Positions 43,583-52,358 of a stretch of 64,000 nucleotides of DNA are shown here, one piece after another. The DNA comes from Pelagibius sp028280305 (lineage in GTDB: Bacteria; Pseudomonadota; Alphaproteobacteria; Kiloniellales; Kiloniellaceae). Where the stretch lies: the NCBI RefSeq assembly GCF_965233615.1, contig NZ_OZ247495.1; one strand, 5' to 3'. The translations under genes were made by a program, and so were the position numbers. The notes under the pieces were generated by a model. The model made no database searches, was not told the origin of the DNA, and saw only the letters and a program-made list of their open reading frames with translations. How positions within the stretch are numbered: the stretch's first letter is position 1; each line of letters begins with the position of its first letter.

Positions 43583-44330
43583 AGGCGCACCGGCGCCCCT
43601 TGCCGGTGCCTGTCCTTCGGCGGTGATCGTCTCGCACGGCTCCCCTTCGGCGCCGGAGGGGCCGGAGGCGGCGGTGCAAGGCCTGGCGCGTCGGGTGGCC
43701 GACCGGCTGCCGGGTTGGAAGATCCGTGGTGCGACCCTTGCCGCCGAGGGCAGGTTGGCGACGGCGTTGGACGGCCTCTCCGACGGGCAGCCGCTGATCT
43801 ATCCGTTTTTCATGGCCGATGGCTGGTTTGTTCGCAGCAAGCTACCGCAGCGGCTCCGCGAGATCCGGGAGGGCGAATATCAGGTGTTGCCGCCTCTCGG
43901 TCTCGATCCGGTGCTGCCGGCAGTCTGTCTTGAAGAACTGCACCGGGCAGCCCGGCGTGAAGGCTGGCCGCTGCGGGAAACAAGGGTGCTGCTGGCCGCC
44001 CATGGATCGCCGACCGACGCAAGGCCTCGGAAAGCCGCCGAAAGGCTTGCGGAATCGATCAAGGCGGCCGGCCTGTTTCGAGATGTTCACCTCGGCTTCA
44101 TCGACGAACAGCCGTTTCTTGCCGAGGCAGCGCGGATCGAAGGGCCGGCGCTTTGTCTGCCGCTTTTTGCCGGTCGCGCCGGCCATGTCGAGATCGACCT
44201 GCCGCAGGCTCTGGCCAGTGCCGCCTTTTCCGGCCCGTTGCTCGATCCCATCGGCCTGCGGCCGGGAACCGCGCAAGTCGTTGCCGCTGCGCTGATGCGC
44301 AGCCGAATGTCCGGGCTGGACATGGGCTGA
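43539..44330 (+). CDS. CbiX/SirB-like chelatase, probable sirohydrochlorin ferrochelatase
   Basis: This 263-residue protein has two half-domains, each with the family motif: V-S-H-G-S-P near residue 31 and A-A-H-G-S-P near residue 152, both followed by R/A-A-x-x-L-A. The second H-G-S-P sits in a strong A-A-H-G-S-P-T-D context, as in CbiX/SirB/CbiK-type chelatases. It has no signal peptide. Lying last in the nir operon and overlapping nirN, it could insert iron into sirohydrochlorin to give siroheme, the NirDLGH substrate. CobA/SirC-like oxidation of precorrin-2 is not encoded nearby. Identity as ferrochelatase is inferred. Confidence 0.75.
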   Translation: MSGTRLLSRTAPATEGAPAPLAGACPSAVIVSHGSPSAPEGPEAAVQGLARRVADRLPGWKIRGATLAAEGRLATALDGLSDGQPLIYPFFMADGWFVRSKLPQRLREIREGEYQVLPPLGLDPVLPAVCLEELHRAARREGWPLRETRVLLAAHGSPTDARPRKAAERLAESIKAAGLFRDVHLGFIDEQPFLAEAARIEGPALCLPLFAGRAGHVEIDLPQALASAAFSGPLLDPIGLRPGTAQVVAAALMRSRMSGLDMG

Positions 44331-44529
44331 CCGGCTTTTCTCGACCAGTATTCCTTGTCAAAGGACGGTAAGGCGACCGCCAGAGCCCAACCGTTGGATC
44401 TTGCCTTTGCTTTGCGTTGGATGGGCGTTGCCTGGGAATTCTCTCCTTGGGCGGCGTTTTGCCTTTCATGAAATCTTTACCATCGGGCATCACATTCCAG
44501 TATGCAAAGCAACTCCAGATTGATTTAGA

Positions 44530-45015
44530 ATGCCCTTGAAACAGATCAGTGTATTGGACCTGCCGAAGGCCCATCCCGTGGCGGTTTTCGCCGCCTTCTG
44601 GACCTTGGCGGCCAACGGCAGGACGGCGCTGCCCTGGTCTGTCTTCGATCCGGCTGAGCACAAGGATGTTCTGCCCTGGGTGCTGCTGCTGAAGCGCGAC
44701 ACCGCTGCAGATCCGGCGCTGGCGCGGTCCTGGTGTTACGCAATCTGCGGTACGGGTTGTACCGAGCTTTTCGGCCAGACATACCAGGATAAAGTCTTCG
44801 GCGAGAACCTCTCGACCCAGGCGGTGGCCGAGCGTCAGGCAGAGATTGCTCAGGTGATGGCCGGTTCCGGCCCATTGTTCTCCCACACGCCCCTGCCCTG
44901 TGAAGGCCGTGAGTTCGTTCGCGTGTTCCGCGGCGTATTCGCCTTTACCGACGATGACGGCGACATCGACCGCTTGCTCTTCGTCGTGGCCCGCGAGGAT
45001 GAGCGGTTAACCTAG
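44530..45015 (+). CDS. PAS-domain protein (PAS_5 type)
   Basis: The 161-residue cytoplasmic protein has the alphaproteobacterial PAS_5 layout: an N-terminal F-W-x-x-x-x-x-G-R-x-x-L-P-W-S-V-F-D-P, L-P-W-V-L-L-L, an internal G-T-G-C-T-E-L-F-G-Q-T-Y segment and a C-terminal F-R-G-V-F-A-F-T. This family is common in Rhodobacterales and Rhodospirillales and lacks an output domain; its ligand is unknown. The long gaps on both sides suggest independent transcription. No clear Shine-Dalgarno was seen. Confidence 0.75.
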   Translation: MPLKQISVLDLPKAHPVAVFAAFWTLAANGRTALPWSVFDPAEHKDVLPWVLLLKRDTAADPALARSWCYAICGTGCTELFGQTYQDKVFGENLSTQAVAERQAEIAQVMAGSGPLFSHTPLPCEGREFVRVFRGVFAFTDDDGDIDRLLFVVAREDERLT

Positions 45016-45207
45016 GCGCATCCCAAGGTCGGCAAGGCCTCAAACAACCGCAAACGTAGAGCACCACCGGGTTCCGCGCGTGTTTCACCTAGGCGGCGGT
45101 TCTTTTCCTTTGTTTCAAATGCGCGAAATCATCGGGAAATAGACAAGTCTTAGCCTCCCGCACCATTGCAGGTCTGAACCTGCGGTTTATGGATTTGGGA
45201 AGGCACT

Positions 45208-46185
45208 ATGACAGAGACTCAAACCCCGCGCTCCGCGAAGTACCGTGGTCAACTGCCACAGTTGGGGGGCGGCTTGTTCCTGACCGACGGCGGCATCGAA
45301 ACGACGCTGATTTTCCACGACGGTTTTGAGCTGCCTTACTTCGCCGCCTTCGACCTGATGAACAAACGCGAGGGCCGCGATGCCCTGCGCCGCTACTTCA
45401 CCCGCCATGCCGGCATCGCCAAGGCGAACGGCCTCGGCTTCGTTTTTGAAAGCCCGACCTGGCGCGCGTCAATAGATTGGGGCGCCAAGCTCGGCTATTC
45501 CGAGTCCGACATGGCTCAGGTGAACAAGGACTCCATCACTTTCCTGGCGGCTCTGCGCGACGAGATGGAGACCGCAGCCACATCCATGGTGATCAGCGGC
45601 TGTGTGGGCCCCCGCGGCGACGGCTACGACCCGGGCGAGATGATGACCGCGCTGGAGGCGGAAGCCTATCACCGCAAGCAGGTCGCCGCCTTCGCCGAGA
45701 GCGAAGCGGATATGGTGACGGCCATCACCATGACATACGTCGAGGAGGCGATCGGGTTGACCCGCGCGGCCCAGGCCGAGGGGATGCCGGTGGTGATCTC
45801 TTTCACTGTGGAGACCGACGGACGCCTGCCTTCCGGGCAGAGCCTTCACGAAGCGATCGAGGCAGTGGATGCGGCGACCCAGAACGGTCCTGCCTACTTC
45901 ATGATCAACTGCGCTCATCCTTCCCACTTCGAGGACAGCCTGAGCGCAGGAGAATCCTGGGTGAAGCGGATCAAGGGCCTGCGCGCCAACGCCTCACGTC
46001 TCAGCCATGCCGAGTTGGACGAGGCGGAGGAATTGGACGACGGCAATCCGCAGGAACTGGGCCAGCAGTATCGCGGCCTGCGCGACCTTATGGCGCAGAT
46101 GACGGTGCTGGGTGGCTGCTGCGGCACCGACCATCGCCATATCGAGGCGATCTGCCACGCCTGCAAGACCGAGCAGGCGGCCTAG
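45208..46185 (+). CDS. Homocysteine S-methyltransferase-family protein
   Basis: The 325-residue protein contains the three zinc-cysteine region of the family: I-N-C-A-H-P near residue 230 and G-G-C-C-G-T near residue 310. F-L-T-D-G-G-I-E-T-T at the start and F-E-S-P-T-W-R-A match the barrel ends. Members methylate homocysteine from S-methylmethionine or betaine-like donors; the exact donor is unknown. GGGAAGG precedes the ATG. Downstream lie an alpha/beta hydrolase and an O-acetylhomoserine sulfhydrylase-like gene, which fits a sulfur amino acid cluster. Confidence 0.85.
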   Translation: MTETQTPRSAKYRGQLPQLGGGLFLTDGGIETTLIFHDGFELPYFAAFDLMNKREGRDALRRYFTRHAGIAKANGLGFVFESPTWRASIDWGAKLGYSESDMAQVNKDSITFLAALRDEMETAATSMVISGCVGPRGDGYDPGEMMTALEAEAYHRKQVAAFAESEADMVTAITMTYVEEAIGLTRAAQAEGMPVVISFTVETDGRLPSGQSLHEAIEAVDAATQNGPAYFMINCAHPSHFEDSLSAGESWVKRIKGLRANASRLSHAELDEAEELDDGNPQELGQQYRGLRDLMAQMTVLGGCCGTDHRHIEAICHACKTEQAA

Positions 46186-46189
46186 ATCG

Positions 46190-47083
46190 ATGACGCCGGA
46201 GGAGCGCAGTTGGGCATTTTTGGGACGGGAACGCAGCCGCTTTCCGGTCATGGCCCTGCACAGTTCCGCATCCTCCGGCGGGCAGTGGAAAGCTCTAACG
46301 CGGAACTTGGGCTGGGAGCGCCCGGTGCTTACCCCGGACCTGCCCGGCTACGGCAAAGCCAGCGAGTCGGCTCCGCTGATGACGGCAGCGGACTTGGCCC
46401 GGGAGGCCGAGTGGCTCTTGCGAAATGCCGGTTTGCCGGCCGGGCCGTTTCACCTCGTGGGCCACTCCTACGGCGGCGCGGTCGCAATGAAGCTGGCACT
46501 CTTGGCGCCGCGGCGGGTGCGCAGTCTCACGCTTATTGAGCCGGTGCTGTTTCATCTGCTCTCGCCGGCGGTGGTTCCGGCGATGTGGGATTGCGAGAGA
46601 CGGCTCCACCGCGACATAGTCGGCCTGCGCGACCGGATTCGCGGCGCCGTTGCCGCCGGCTGGCCGGGTCATGGCATGGCGGCTTTCGTCGACTTCTGGT
46701 CGGGCGAGGATACCTGGCGGAGGCTGGATCCGGCAAAGCGTCGGTTCCTGGCCTTGCAGGCAAAATCGGTATTGCGCAATTTCGAGGCCGCCTTTGCTGA
46801 GAACTGGAGCATCGACGACGTCGGGCGCCTGAACCTGCCCCTTCAGATTGTTTTCGGCGATGCCTCTCCGCCCGTGACGCGGCGGCTCTGTGACCTCCTG
46901 GTCGAGGCTGCGGGCAAGGGGAATCACCGGGTTACGACGACGCGGATTTTCGGTGGTGGCCACATGGCGCCGATCACGCATGCCGCGGCGGTCAATACGG
47001 CAATCGTTCATCATTTGGAGGTGGCGGAGGGGCACTGGCAGCGGCCCGCCAGCTTTGCTTCCTGTCATCCGATGGTGGCCTGA
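46190..47083 (+). CDS. Alpha/beta hydrolase
   Basis: This 297-residue protein has the nucleophile elbow G-H-S-Y-G-G near residue 100, a D-L-P-G-Y-G oxyanion-side motif, D-A-S-P-P near the acid position and a G-G-H-M-A-P-I His segment near residue 265. The reaction is unknown. It starts 4 bases after the homocysteine methyltransferase-like gene and precedes a sulfhydrylase-like gene; hydrolysis of an acyl or thioester intermediate is only an idea. It is not recognisably a homoserine acetyltransferase. The alternative start at 46250 would remove the N-terminal strand. Confidence 0.75.
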   Translation: MTPEERSWAFLGRERSRFPVMALHSSASSGGQWKALTRNLGWERPVLTPDLPGYGKASESAPLMTAADLAREAEWLLRNAGLPAGPFHLVGHSYGGAVAMKLALLAPRRVRSLTLIEPVLFHLLSPAVVPAMWDCERRLHRDIVGLRDRIRGAVAAGWPGHGMAAFVDFWSGEDTWRRLDPAKRRFLALQAKSVLRNFEAAFAENWSIDDVGRLNLPLQIVFGDASPPVTRRLCDLLVEAAGKGNHRVTTTRIFGGGHMAPITHAAAVNTAIVHHLEVAEGHWQRPASFASCHPMVA

Positions 47084-47152
47084 GTTCAGAGCAATTCGAT
47101 TTCAAACCGAGATTTTCGACGACAGTTTACGACAGAAGAGGATTCATAGAGG

Positions 47153-48466
47153 ATGACGAGCAGTAACCCGGAAACCCTGGCGCTTCATGCCGGCTATCGT
47201 GCCGATCCGACCACCAACGCGGTGGCGGTGCCGATCTACCAGACGACGGCCTATCAGTTCGAGGATTCGGCCCATGCCGCACGGCTCTTCGAATTGTCGG
47301 AGATGGGCAACGTCTATACCCGCTTGATGAATCCGACCAACGATGCTTTCGAACAGCGCATTGCCGCGGTAGAAGGCGGGGTTGCGGCCCTGGCCGTCAG
47401 CTCCGGCCAGGCGGCGACAACCATGTCGGTTCTCAACATCGCTCAGGCGGGTGACAACATCGTCTCCTCCACGGACCTCTACGGCGGCACCTGGAACCTT
47501 TTCGCCAACACCTTGAAATCCTTGGGAATCGAGGTGCGCTTTGTCGATCCATCGGATCCGGAGAACTTCAGCCGCGCCACCGATGCCAGGACCCGGGCCT
47601 ACTATGCCGAGACCCTGCCCAATCCGAAGCTGCAGGTCTTCCCGATCCGCGAGGTCGCCGACCTGGCGGAGGCGTTCGGACTGCCGCTCATCATGGACAA
47701 TACGGCCTCCCCGATCATCTGCCGGCCTTTCGACCACGGTGCTCACATCGTCGTGCATTCCTGCACCAAGTACATCGGCGGCCACGGCAATTCCATCGGC
47801 GGTGTGATCATCGACGGCGGCGCCTTCGACTGGGTGAAGCACTCTGAGCGCTTCCCCTTGCTGAACCAGCCGGACCCGAGCTATCACGGTGCGGTTTGGA
47901 CAGAAGCGACCAAGGAACTCGGCCCCGTCGCCTACATCGTGAAGGCACGCTGCACCCTGCAGCGCGACTTCGGCATGTCGCTCAGCCCCTTCAATACCTT
48001 CAACTTCATTCAGGGCCTTGAGACTCTTCCACTGCGCATGCGCGAGCATTGCCGCAATGCGCAGGCGGTGGCCGACTATCTTGCAAAGGATGCGCGGGTG
48101 GCGAAGGTGATCTATCCCGGCATGAGCGCGGATGACCGCAGTGAACGGACCGAGAAATACCTTCCGGAAGCCAAGGGCGGTCTGGTCGGTTTCGAGATCA
48201 AGGACGCAACGGAAGAGACCGGCGCCCTTTTCATCGACTCGCTGCAGATGATCTACCACGTTGCCAATATCGGCGACACACGGACCCTGGCGATCCATCC
48301 GGCCAGCACCACCCACCAGCAACTGAAACCGGAAGAACGCCTCGCCACCGGGGTGACGCCGGGTTATCTGCGTCTTTCCGTCGGTATCGAACACATCGAC
48401 GACATCCTGGCCGATCTCGACCAGGCCTTGACCGCAGCCGTCAACGGCACCGCGCGGGCTGCCTGA
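47153..48466 (+). CDS. metY: O-acetylhomoserine sulfhydrylase / Cys-Met metabolism PLP enzyme
   Basis: The 437-residue enzyme is a Cys/Met-metabolism PLP protein of the MetY group. It shows L-H-A-G-Y at the N-terminus, Y-T-R-L-M-N-P-T, S-S-G-Q-A-A, the PLP lysine in H-S-C-T-K-Y-I-G-G-H-G, and the late H-P-A-S-T-T-H. Members add sulfide to O-acetylhomoserine to give homocysteine, feeding the methyltransferase-like neighbour. A SAM-II riboswitch was looked for in the 69-base leader and not recognised. A strong terminator follows. Confidence 0.9.
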   Translation: MTSSNPETLALHAGYRADPTTNAVAVPIYQTTAYQFEDSAHAARLFELSEMGNVYTRLMNPTNDAFEQRIAAVEGGVAALAVSSGQAATTMSVLNIAQAGDNIVSSTDLYGGTWNLFANTLKSLGIEVRFVDPSDPENFSRATDARTRAYYAETLPNPKLQVFPIREVADLAEAFGLPLIMDNTASPIICRPFDHGAHIVVHSCTKYIGGHGNSIGGVIIDGGAFDWVKHSERFPLLNQPDPSYHGAVWTEATKELGPVAYIVKARCTLQRDFGMSLSPFNTFNFIQGLETLPLRMREHCRNAQAVADYLAKDARVAKVIYPGMSADDRSERTEKYLPEAKGGLVGFEIKDATEETGALFIDSLQMIYHVANIGDTRTLAIHPASTTHQQLKPEERLATGVTPGYLRLSVGIEHIDDILADLDQALTAAVNGTARAA

Positions 48467-48501
48467 CTGCGGGTGCCTTTCCGCTCTCTCCAGACTTAAA
48501 G

Positions 48502-48537
48502 GGCGGCCCTCTGCGGAGGGCCGCCTCTTTTCTTTTC
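48502..48537 (+). terminator. Intrinsic terminator after metY
   Basis: GGCGGCCCTC and GAGGGCCGCC form a perfect 10-bp stem around the loop TGCG, followed by TCTTTTCTTTT. It closes the methionine-related group and isolates the aldolase gene downstream. Confidence 0.88.
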
Positions 48538-48611
48538 CGTAGCCGGTCTTGACGTTGCCGGTCTGCTCCTCAATCCTGCTGCCGGAACCATGGCAGCAGG
48601 AGGGGGCGATT

Positions 48612-49550
48612 GTGCGCATTTCAGAAGAAACGAGGGGCGTTTATATCATTGCCGCCACACCGTTTACCGCGGACGGGGCCTTGGATTTGGCGAGCACCGA
48701 CAGCCTGATGGACTTCTATCTCGCCGCCGGGGTTCACGGTATGACCATTCTCGGCATCATGGGCGAGGCGCCGAAACTGACCCAGGAAGAATCGGTCGAC
48801 TTTCTTTCCAGGGTGATGGCGCGGGTCGACGGCCGGGTGCCGGTTATCGTCGGGGTCAGCAATCCCGGGCTCGACAATCTGGCACGCCTTGCCCACACGG
48901 CGATGGACAGGGGCGCCGCCGGGGTCATGGTGGCGCCCCTGCCGGGCCTCAATACCGAGGCCAAGTTGTTGAGTTATTACGGTCAGGTCTGTGCGGTGCT
49001 GGGCCCGGATGTGCCGCTGGTCTATCAGGACTATCCGCAGACCACCGGTGTGCCTGTTTCCGTCGACAGCCTCAACACACTGATCGACCGCCACCCGCAG
49101 ATGGTGATGCTGAAGCACGAGGATTCGCCCGGCCTCGCCAAGATCACCGGGCTGCGCAAGAGCGCGGCGGCGGACGGGCGGCGGCGCATTTCGATTCTTG
49201 TCGGCAACGGCGGGCTGCATTATCCGCAGGAACTGGCGCGCGGCGTCGACGGCGCCATGACCGGCTTCGCCTGTCCGGAAATGCTGGTGCGGGTTTATGA
49301 CCTCTTTACCGACGGTAAAGTCGACGCTGCTGAGGACCTCTTCGATGCCTACCTGCCCCTGGTGCGTCACGAATTGCAGCCGGGCCTCGGCCTTGCCATT
49401 CGCAAGGAGGTGCTGAAGCGGCGCGGCGCCATCGCCTCATCGAAGGTTCGTGCCCCCGGGCCGAGCCTCTCGCCGGAGGATCAGGCGGAATTGGGCCGTC
49501 TTATTGACAGGGTCGAGGCGCGCCTGTCGACCCTGGGTCTGGCGGCCTGA
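48612..49550 (+). CDS. Dihydrodipicolinate synthase-family aldolase
   Basis: This 312-residue (beta/alpha)8 enzyme starts at a GTG with GGAGGGGG upstream; the longer upstream frame covers the terminator side. G-I-M-G-E-A replaces the G-T-T-G-E of DapA, so substrate binding differs. The catalytic Tyr is in Y-Q-D-Y-P and the Schiff-base Lys in M-L-K-H-E-D. Such non-DapA members cleave or condense 2-oxo acids with aldehydes. The substrate here is not readable; lysine synthesis is unlikely because of the changed motif. Confidence 0.8.
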   Translation: MRISEETRGVYIIAATPFTADGALDLASTDSLMDFYLAAGVHGMTILGIMGEAPKLTQEESVDFLSRVMARVDGRVPVIVGVSNPGLDNLARLAHTAMDRGAAGVMVAPLPGLNTEAKLLSYYGQVCAVLGPDVPLVYQDYPQTTGVPVSVDSLNTLIDRHPQMVMLKHEDSPGLAKITGLRKSAAADGRRRISILVGNGGLHYPQELARGVDGAMTGFACPEMLVRVYDLFTDGKVDAAEDLFDAYLPLVRHELQPGLGLAIRKEVLKRRGAIASSKVRAPGPSLSPEDQAELGRLIDRVEARLSTLGLAA

Positions 49551-49689
49551 GACGCCGAATTGGAGTAAGCTGGAAGCTGACATCATAGGGTTTTGCCGGG
49601 AAGGGCTGGACCCGGTGCGGTCCTTTGGGGCAGAAGGGTCTTGGGAGAGACATAAAGAGGGGTGGTGGGTCCGATGAAGGAGCTTTGCC

Positions 49690-50190
49690 ATGGCAAAGAA
49701 ACAGGTCTTTCGCCTGCTGATGATTCCCATCCTGATGGTGACGGCCGGGCTGTCCTATTACTTCTATGAGCGCAGCAGGGAGACGCCTGCTCTCAGCGGC
49801 GCGGGGCCGGGTTCCGCCGTGGTCTATCCCGAACCGCGCCTGGTCGGTCTCATTTCGCTCTTGTCTGCGGAAAAACCCCGCCTCGTCTTCTCCGATCTGG
49901 TGAACGTGTCTTGGGACTATGTCTGCTTCGTATCGCCCTACTATGATGTTGCGCGAGACCCGAAGCTTGCTGGTGTTTCAATCCCCTGGGTCGACAACGA
50001 CTCTCTTCAGACCATTGTCTTGGTCGAGGAAGGCAAGCATGAACTCTACAAGGTCAGCCGCGGCCGTGTGGTCGCTTTTGAGCTGGCAGGGCTTGACGAG
50101 GGCGAGGCTTGTTATGATTCTACCGCCGTGGTGATCGAGCATGTTGAGGGCGAGAGGCCGATGAAGCTTCGGGTCGTACCACGGGAGTGA
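49690..50190 (+). CDS. Membrane-anchored protein of unknown function
   Basis: The 166-residue protein is not recognised. A positively charged start followed by a hydrophobic segment (about residues 9-25) suggests a signal anchor with the rest in the periplasm. The remaining domain has V-S-W-D-Y-V-C-F-V-S-P-Y-Y and one later Cys in G-E-A-C-Y-D, so a disulfide is possible. AAGGAG lies ahead of the ATG. It is 7 bases upstream of the racemase-family gene. Confidence 0.6.
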   Translation: MAKKQVFRLLMIPILMVTAGLSYYFYERSRETPALSGAGPGSAVVYPEPRLVGLISLLSAEKPRLVFSDLVNVSWDYVCFVSPYYDVARDPKLAGVSIPWVDNDSLQTIVLVEEGKHELYKVSRGRVVAFELAGLDEGEACYDSTAVVIEHVEGERPMKLRVVPRE

Positions 50191-50197
50191 TCAAGCC

Positions 50198-50860
50198 ATG
50201 AGCCGCCGTATCGTGATTATCAATCCCAACTCGACAGAGGCCGTTACCCAGGGCATCAGCGCGGCGGTAGATCCGCTGCGGAGTGCCGACGGCCCAAAGA
50301 TCGACTGCGTGACCTTGGAAGAGGGACCGCCGGGGATCGAGACGGCAGAACACATCCGCGATGTCGTGCCGCCGTTGCTCGCGCGGCTAAGGCATGAGGA
50401 TGCGGAGGTTTCGGTGATCGCCTGCTTCAGCGATCCCGGCCTGAAGGCGGCACGGGAACAGAGTGCAAAGCCGGTGTTCGGCATCGGGGAGAGCGCCTTT
50501 AATCAAGCGCTTGGGGTCGGCCGGCGCTTCGGTATCGTCGCCATCCTGGAGGCTTCGACGATCCGCCATCGCCGCTACGTCGCCGAGCTTGGACTGGCAG
50601 GGTCTTTCGCCGAAAGCCGGCCTCTCGACCTCGGTGTGTTGGAATTGCAGGACCGCGACAGGACTTTCGGGCGGATGCTGGAGGTGGGCCGCAAGCTGCG
50701 CGACTCAGACGGGGCCGACGTTCTGGTCCTCGGCTGCGCCGGGATGACCGGTTATCCCGCCGAGCTTTCAGCCGCCCTCGGCCTGCCGGTGATCGAACCC
50801 TGCCAGGCCGCAGCAACGGAGGCCCTTGCGGCCCTTGCGGCAGATCCGGTGACACCCTGA
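50198..50860 (+). CDS. Asp/Glu/hydantoin racemase-family protein
   Basis: This 220-residue protein has N-P-N-S-T near the N-terminus, a first catalytic cysteine in I-A-C-F-S-D-P-G and a second in L-G-C-A-G-M-T. Those are the two-cysteine acid/base pair of the Asp/Glu racemase and hydantoin racemase superfamily. F-G-I-V-A-I-L sits between them. The exact reaction (hydantoin racemisation, maleate isomerisation or other) is not decided by sequence. It follows the membrane-anchored gene by 7 bases. Confidence 0.82.
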   Translation: MSRRIVIINPNSTEAVTQGISAAVDPLRSADGPKIDCVTLEEGPPGIETAEHIRDVVPPLLARLRHEDAEVSVIACFSDPGLKAAREQSAKPVFGIGESAFNQALGVGRRFGIVAILEASTIRHRRYVAELGLAGSFAESRPLDLGVLELQDRDRTFGRMLEVGRKLRDSDGADVLVLGCAGMTGYPAELSAALGLPVIEPCQAAATEALAALAADPVTP

Positions 50861-50972
50861 TCAAAGCTCACTAAAGCGCCCGCAGCGAAGGCCGGGGCTG
50901 CATGTACCCGTCAGGCTGTGGTAGATATTGTATCCGAGAGTTCAAACCCGGCGGCAGCAAGGATCAGCGAAA

Positions 50973-51461
50973 ATGAGCGAACGGCTTTGGAAAGTCTATC
51001 TTTCCGGTGAGATTCACAGCGACTGGCGCGAGCAGATCGCCCAGGGCGTGGCCGAGGCCGGTCTGCCGGTGCGTCTCGACGCCCCGATTACCGTGCATGA
51101 GGACAGTGACGACTGCGCGGCGGTAATCCTGGGTGAGGAAGATCAGCCGTTCTGGCGCGACCAGAAGGGCTCCCGCATGAACGCCATCCGCACCCGCACC
51201 CTGATCGGCGAAGCAGACGTGGTGGTCGTGCGTTTCGGCGACAAGTACAAGCAGTGGAACGCCGCTTTCGATGCCGGCACCGCGGCGGCTCTTGGCAAAG
51301 CGCTCATCACCCTGCATGACCCGGCGCTGACCCATGCCTTGAAAGAAGTCGATGGGGCGGCGTTGGCGGTCTGCGAGACACCGCAGCAGGTGGTCCAGAC
51401 CCTGGCCTACGTCATTCGCGGCGAACTGCCCGGCCGTAGTGGCAGCCTGGCGGCGGAGTAG
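50973..51461 (+). CDS. ytoQ: YtoQ-family protein
   Basis: The 162-residue protein matches the YtoQ family over its length: W-K-V-Y-L-S-G-E-I-H, D-D-C near residue 47, I-R-T-R-T-L-I-G-E-A-D and F-G-D-K-Y-K-Q-W-N-A-A-F-D-A-G. The fold resembles nucleoside 2-deoxyribosyltransferases, but function is unestablished. The start at 50973 is placed after the M-S-E-R-L-W-K element, since residues encoded upstream lack family similarity. Just beyond its stop begins the AT-rich cassette. Confidence 0.82.
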   Translation: MSERLWKVYLSGEIHSDWREQIAQGVAEAGLPVRLDAPITVHEDSDDCAAVILGEEDQPFWRDQKGSRMNAIRTRTLIGEADVVVVRFGDKYKQWNAAFDAGTAAALGKALITLHDPALTHALKEVDGAALAVCETPQQVVQTLAYVIRGELPGRSGSLAAE

Positions 51462-51488
51462 GAGGGATAGAAATAGGGACTGCCCTGC

Positions 51489-52346
51489 TTAGTAAGACAG
51501 AATTTCGAAGTCGAGCGGTTGGGATTCGTAGATCATTTGGGCTTCGAACCCTCGAGCGTCATCCACAAACTCGAATGGTTTGTTCTTCTCGTAGCCTTCG
51601 GGCAAAACGACCTTACTTAGCTGCTCATGAATCTCTGTCCTCACCTGCTCTGCTGATACAAGCATCCTCGATTGGTCTTGTAGGACTATGAATACAGCCA
51701 AAGTCTTGTGTGGAGCATCCCAGCGTGGGGCAGCGCGAACCCGAATCTCTCGAATTGATCTATAGATGTTTGCCAGAGGTGAGTTTGGGTTTGAGTGCTT
51801 GGAGCGAACATGCTTGTGGAATTTCTGGAAAGCTTTGGCAAAGTCATCTGGGAATGCAAATCGGCCAAATTTCCGCTCAACGGCCTTGCCAAACCTAATC
51901 CTTGATTGTTCTTCATTGAAGCCGCGGTGCCGAGTCCAACCTAACAGTAGCCGCTTGCTGATACACATTGTGCAGCCTAGGTCGGCTGCTACCAGCTCCT
52001 CTGTATGGTGCTCAATTCTAGCAAACTTTGCACTTGCACCTCGCTGCATGTCACCCAGCGCTGAAGGGTCCAGTTTGACAAGAGGACTCGCAGTGACATA
52101 ACTGCGATCAGGATCATTGTTTGGGTTGATGACTATGTCGCAGGTTTGCGAAATCAGCACTAGCCCTATAACTTGCCGATCATTGACATGTGACATTTCG
52201 ATGGCGGTGTAGGGCAGATCTGAACCCCCTTCGGGAGGCTCGAAGAAGGTGAAGCCATCTATGTCATCAACATAGTCGCCCTGTCTCCACTCATTGAGAC
52301 CTGAAAACTCATCACTTTCATCTTGGCTGTCCGACAGGGCAGTCAA
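51489..52346 (-). CDS. SQTCD-motif protein of the AT-rich cassette
   Basis: The 285-residue cytoplasmic protein is not assigned to a named family. It has an N-terminal acidic stretch, W-R-Q-G-D-Y, the motif L-I-S-Q-T-C-D-I-V near residue 85, A-A-D-L-G near 120 and R-K/F-G-R-F-A-F-P-D-D-F near residue 160, followed by a basic F-H-K-H-V-R-S-K-H segment. An S-Q-T-C-D block followed by R-F-x-x-P-D-x-F recurs in uncharacterised bacterial proteins of accessory regions. Last gene of a three-gene minus-strand operon, 12 bases after its neighbour, and much richer in A+T than flanking DNA. Confidence 0.55.
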   Translation of the reverse strand: MTALSDSQDESDEFSGLNEWRQGDYVDDIDGFTFFEPPEGGSDLPYTAIEMSHVNDRQVIGLVLISQTCDIVINPNNDPDRSYVTASPLVKLDPSALGDMQRGASAKFARIEHHTEELVAADLGCTMCISKRLLLGWTRHRGFNEEQSRIRFGKAVERKFGRFAFPDDFAKAFQKFHKHVRSKHSNPNSPLANIYRSIREIRVRAAPRWDAPHKTLAVFIVLQDQSRMLVSAEQVRTEIHEQLSKVVLPEGYEKNKPFEFVDDARGFEAQMIYESQPLDFEILSY

Positions 52347-52358
52347 ACTTCAGTAACC

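Noticed and set aside
47084..47152. SAM-responsive riboswitch expected ahead of the O-acetylhomoserine sulfhydrylase gene
   Set aside because: The 69-base leader lacks the conserved pairing and GCTAAA-like core of SAM-II; nothing convincing was found.
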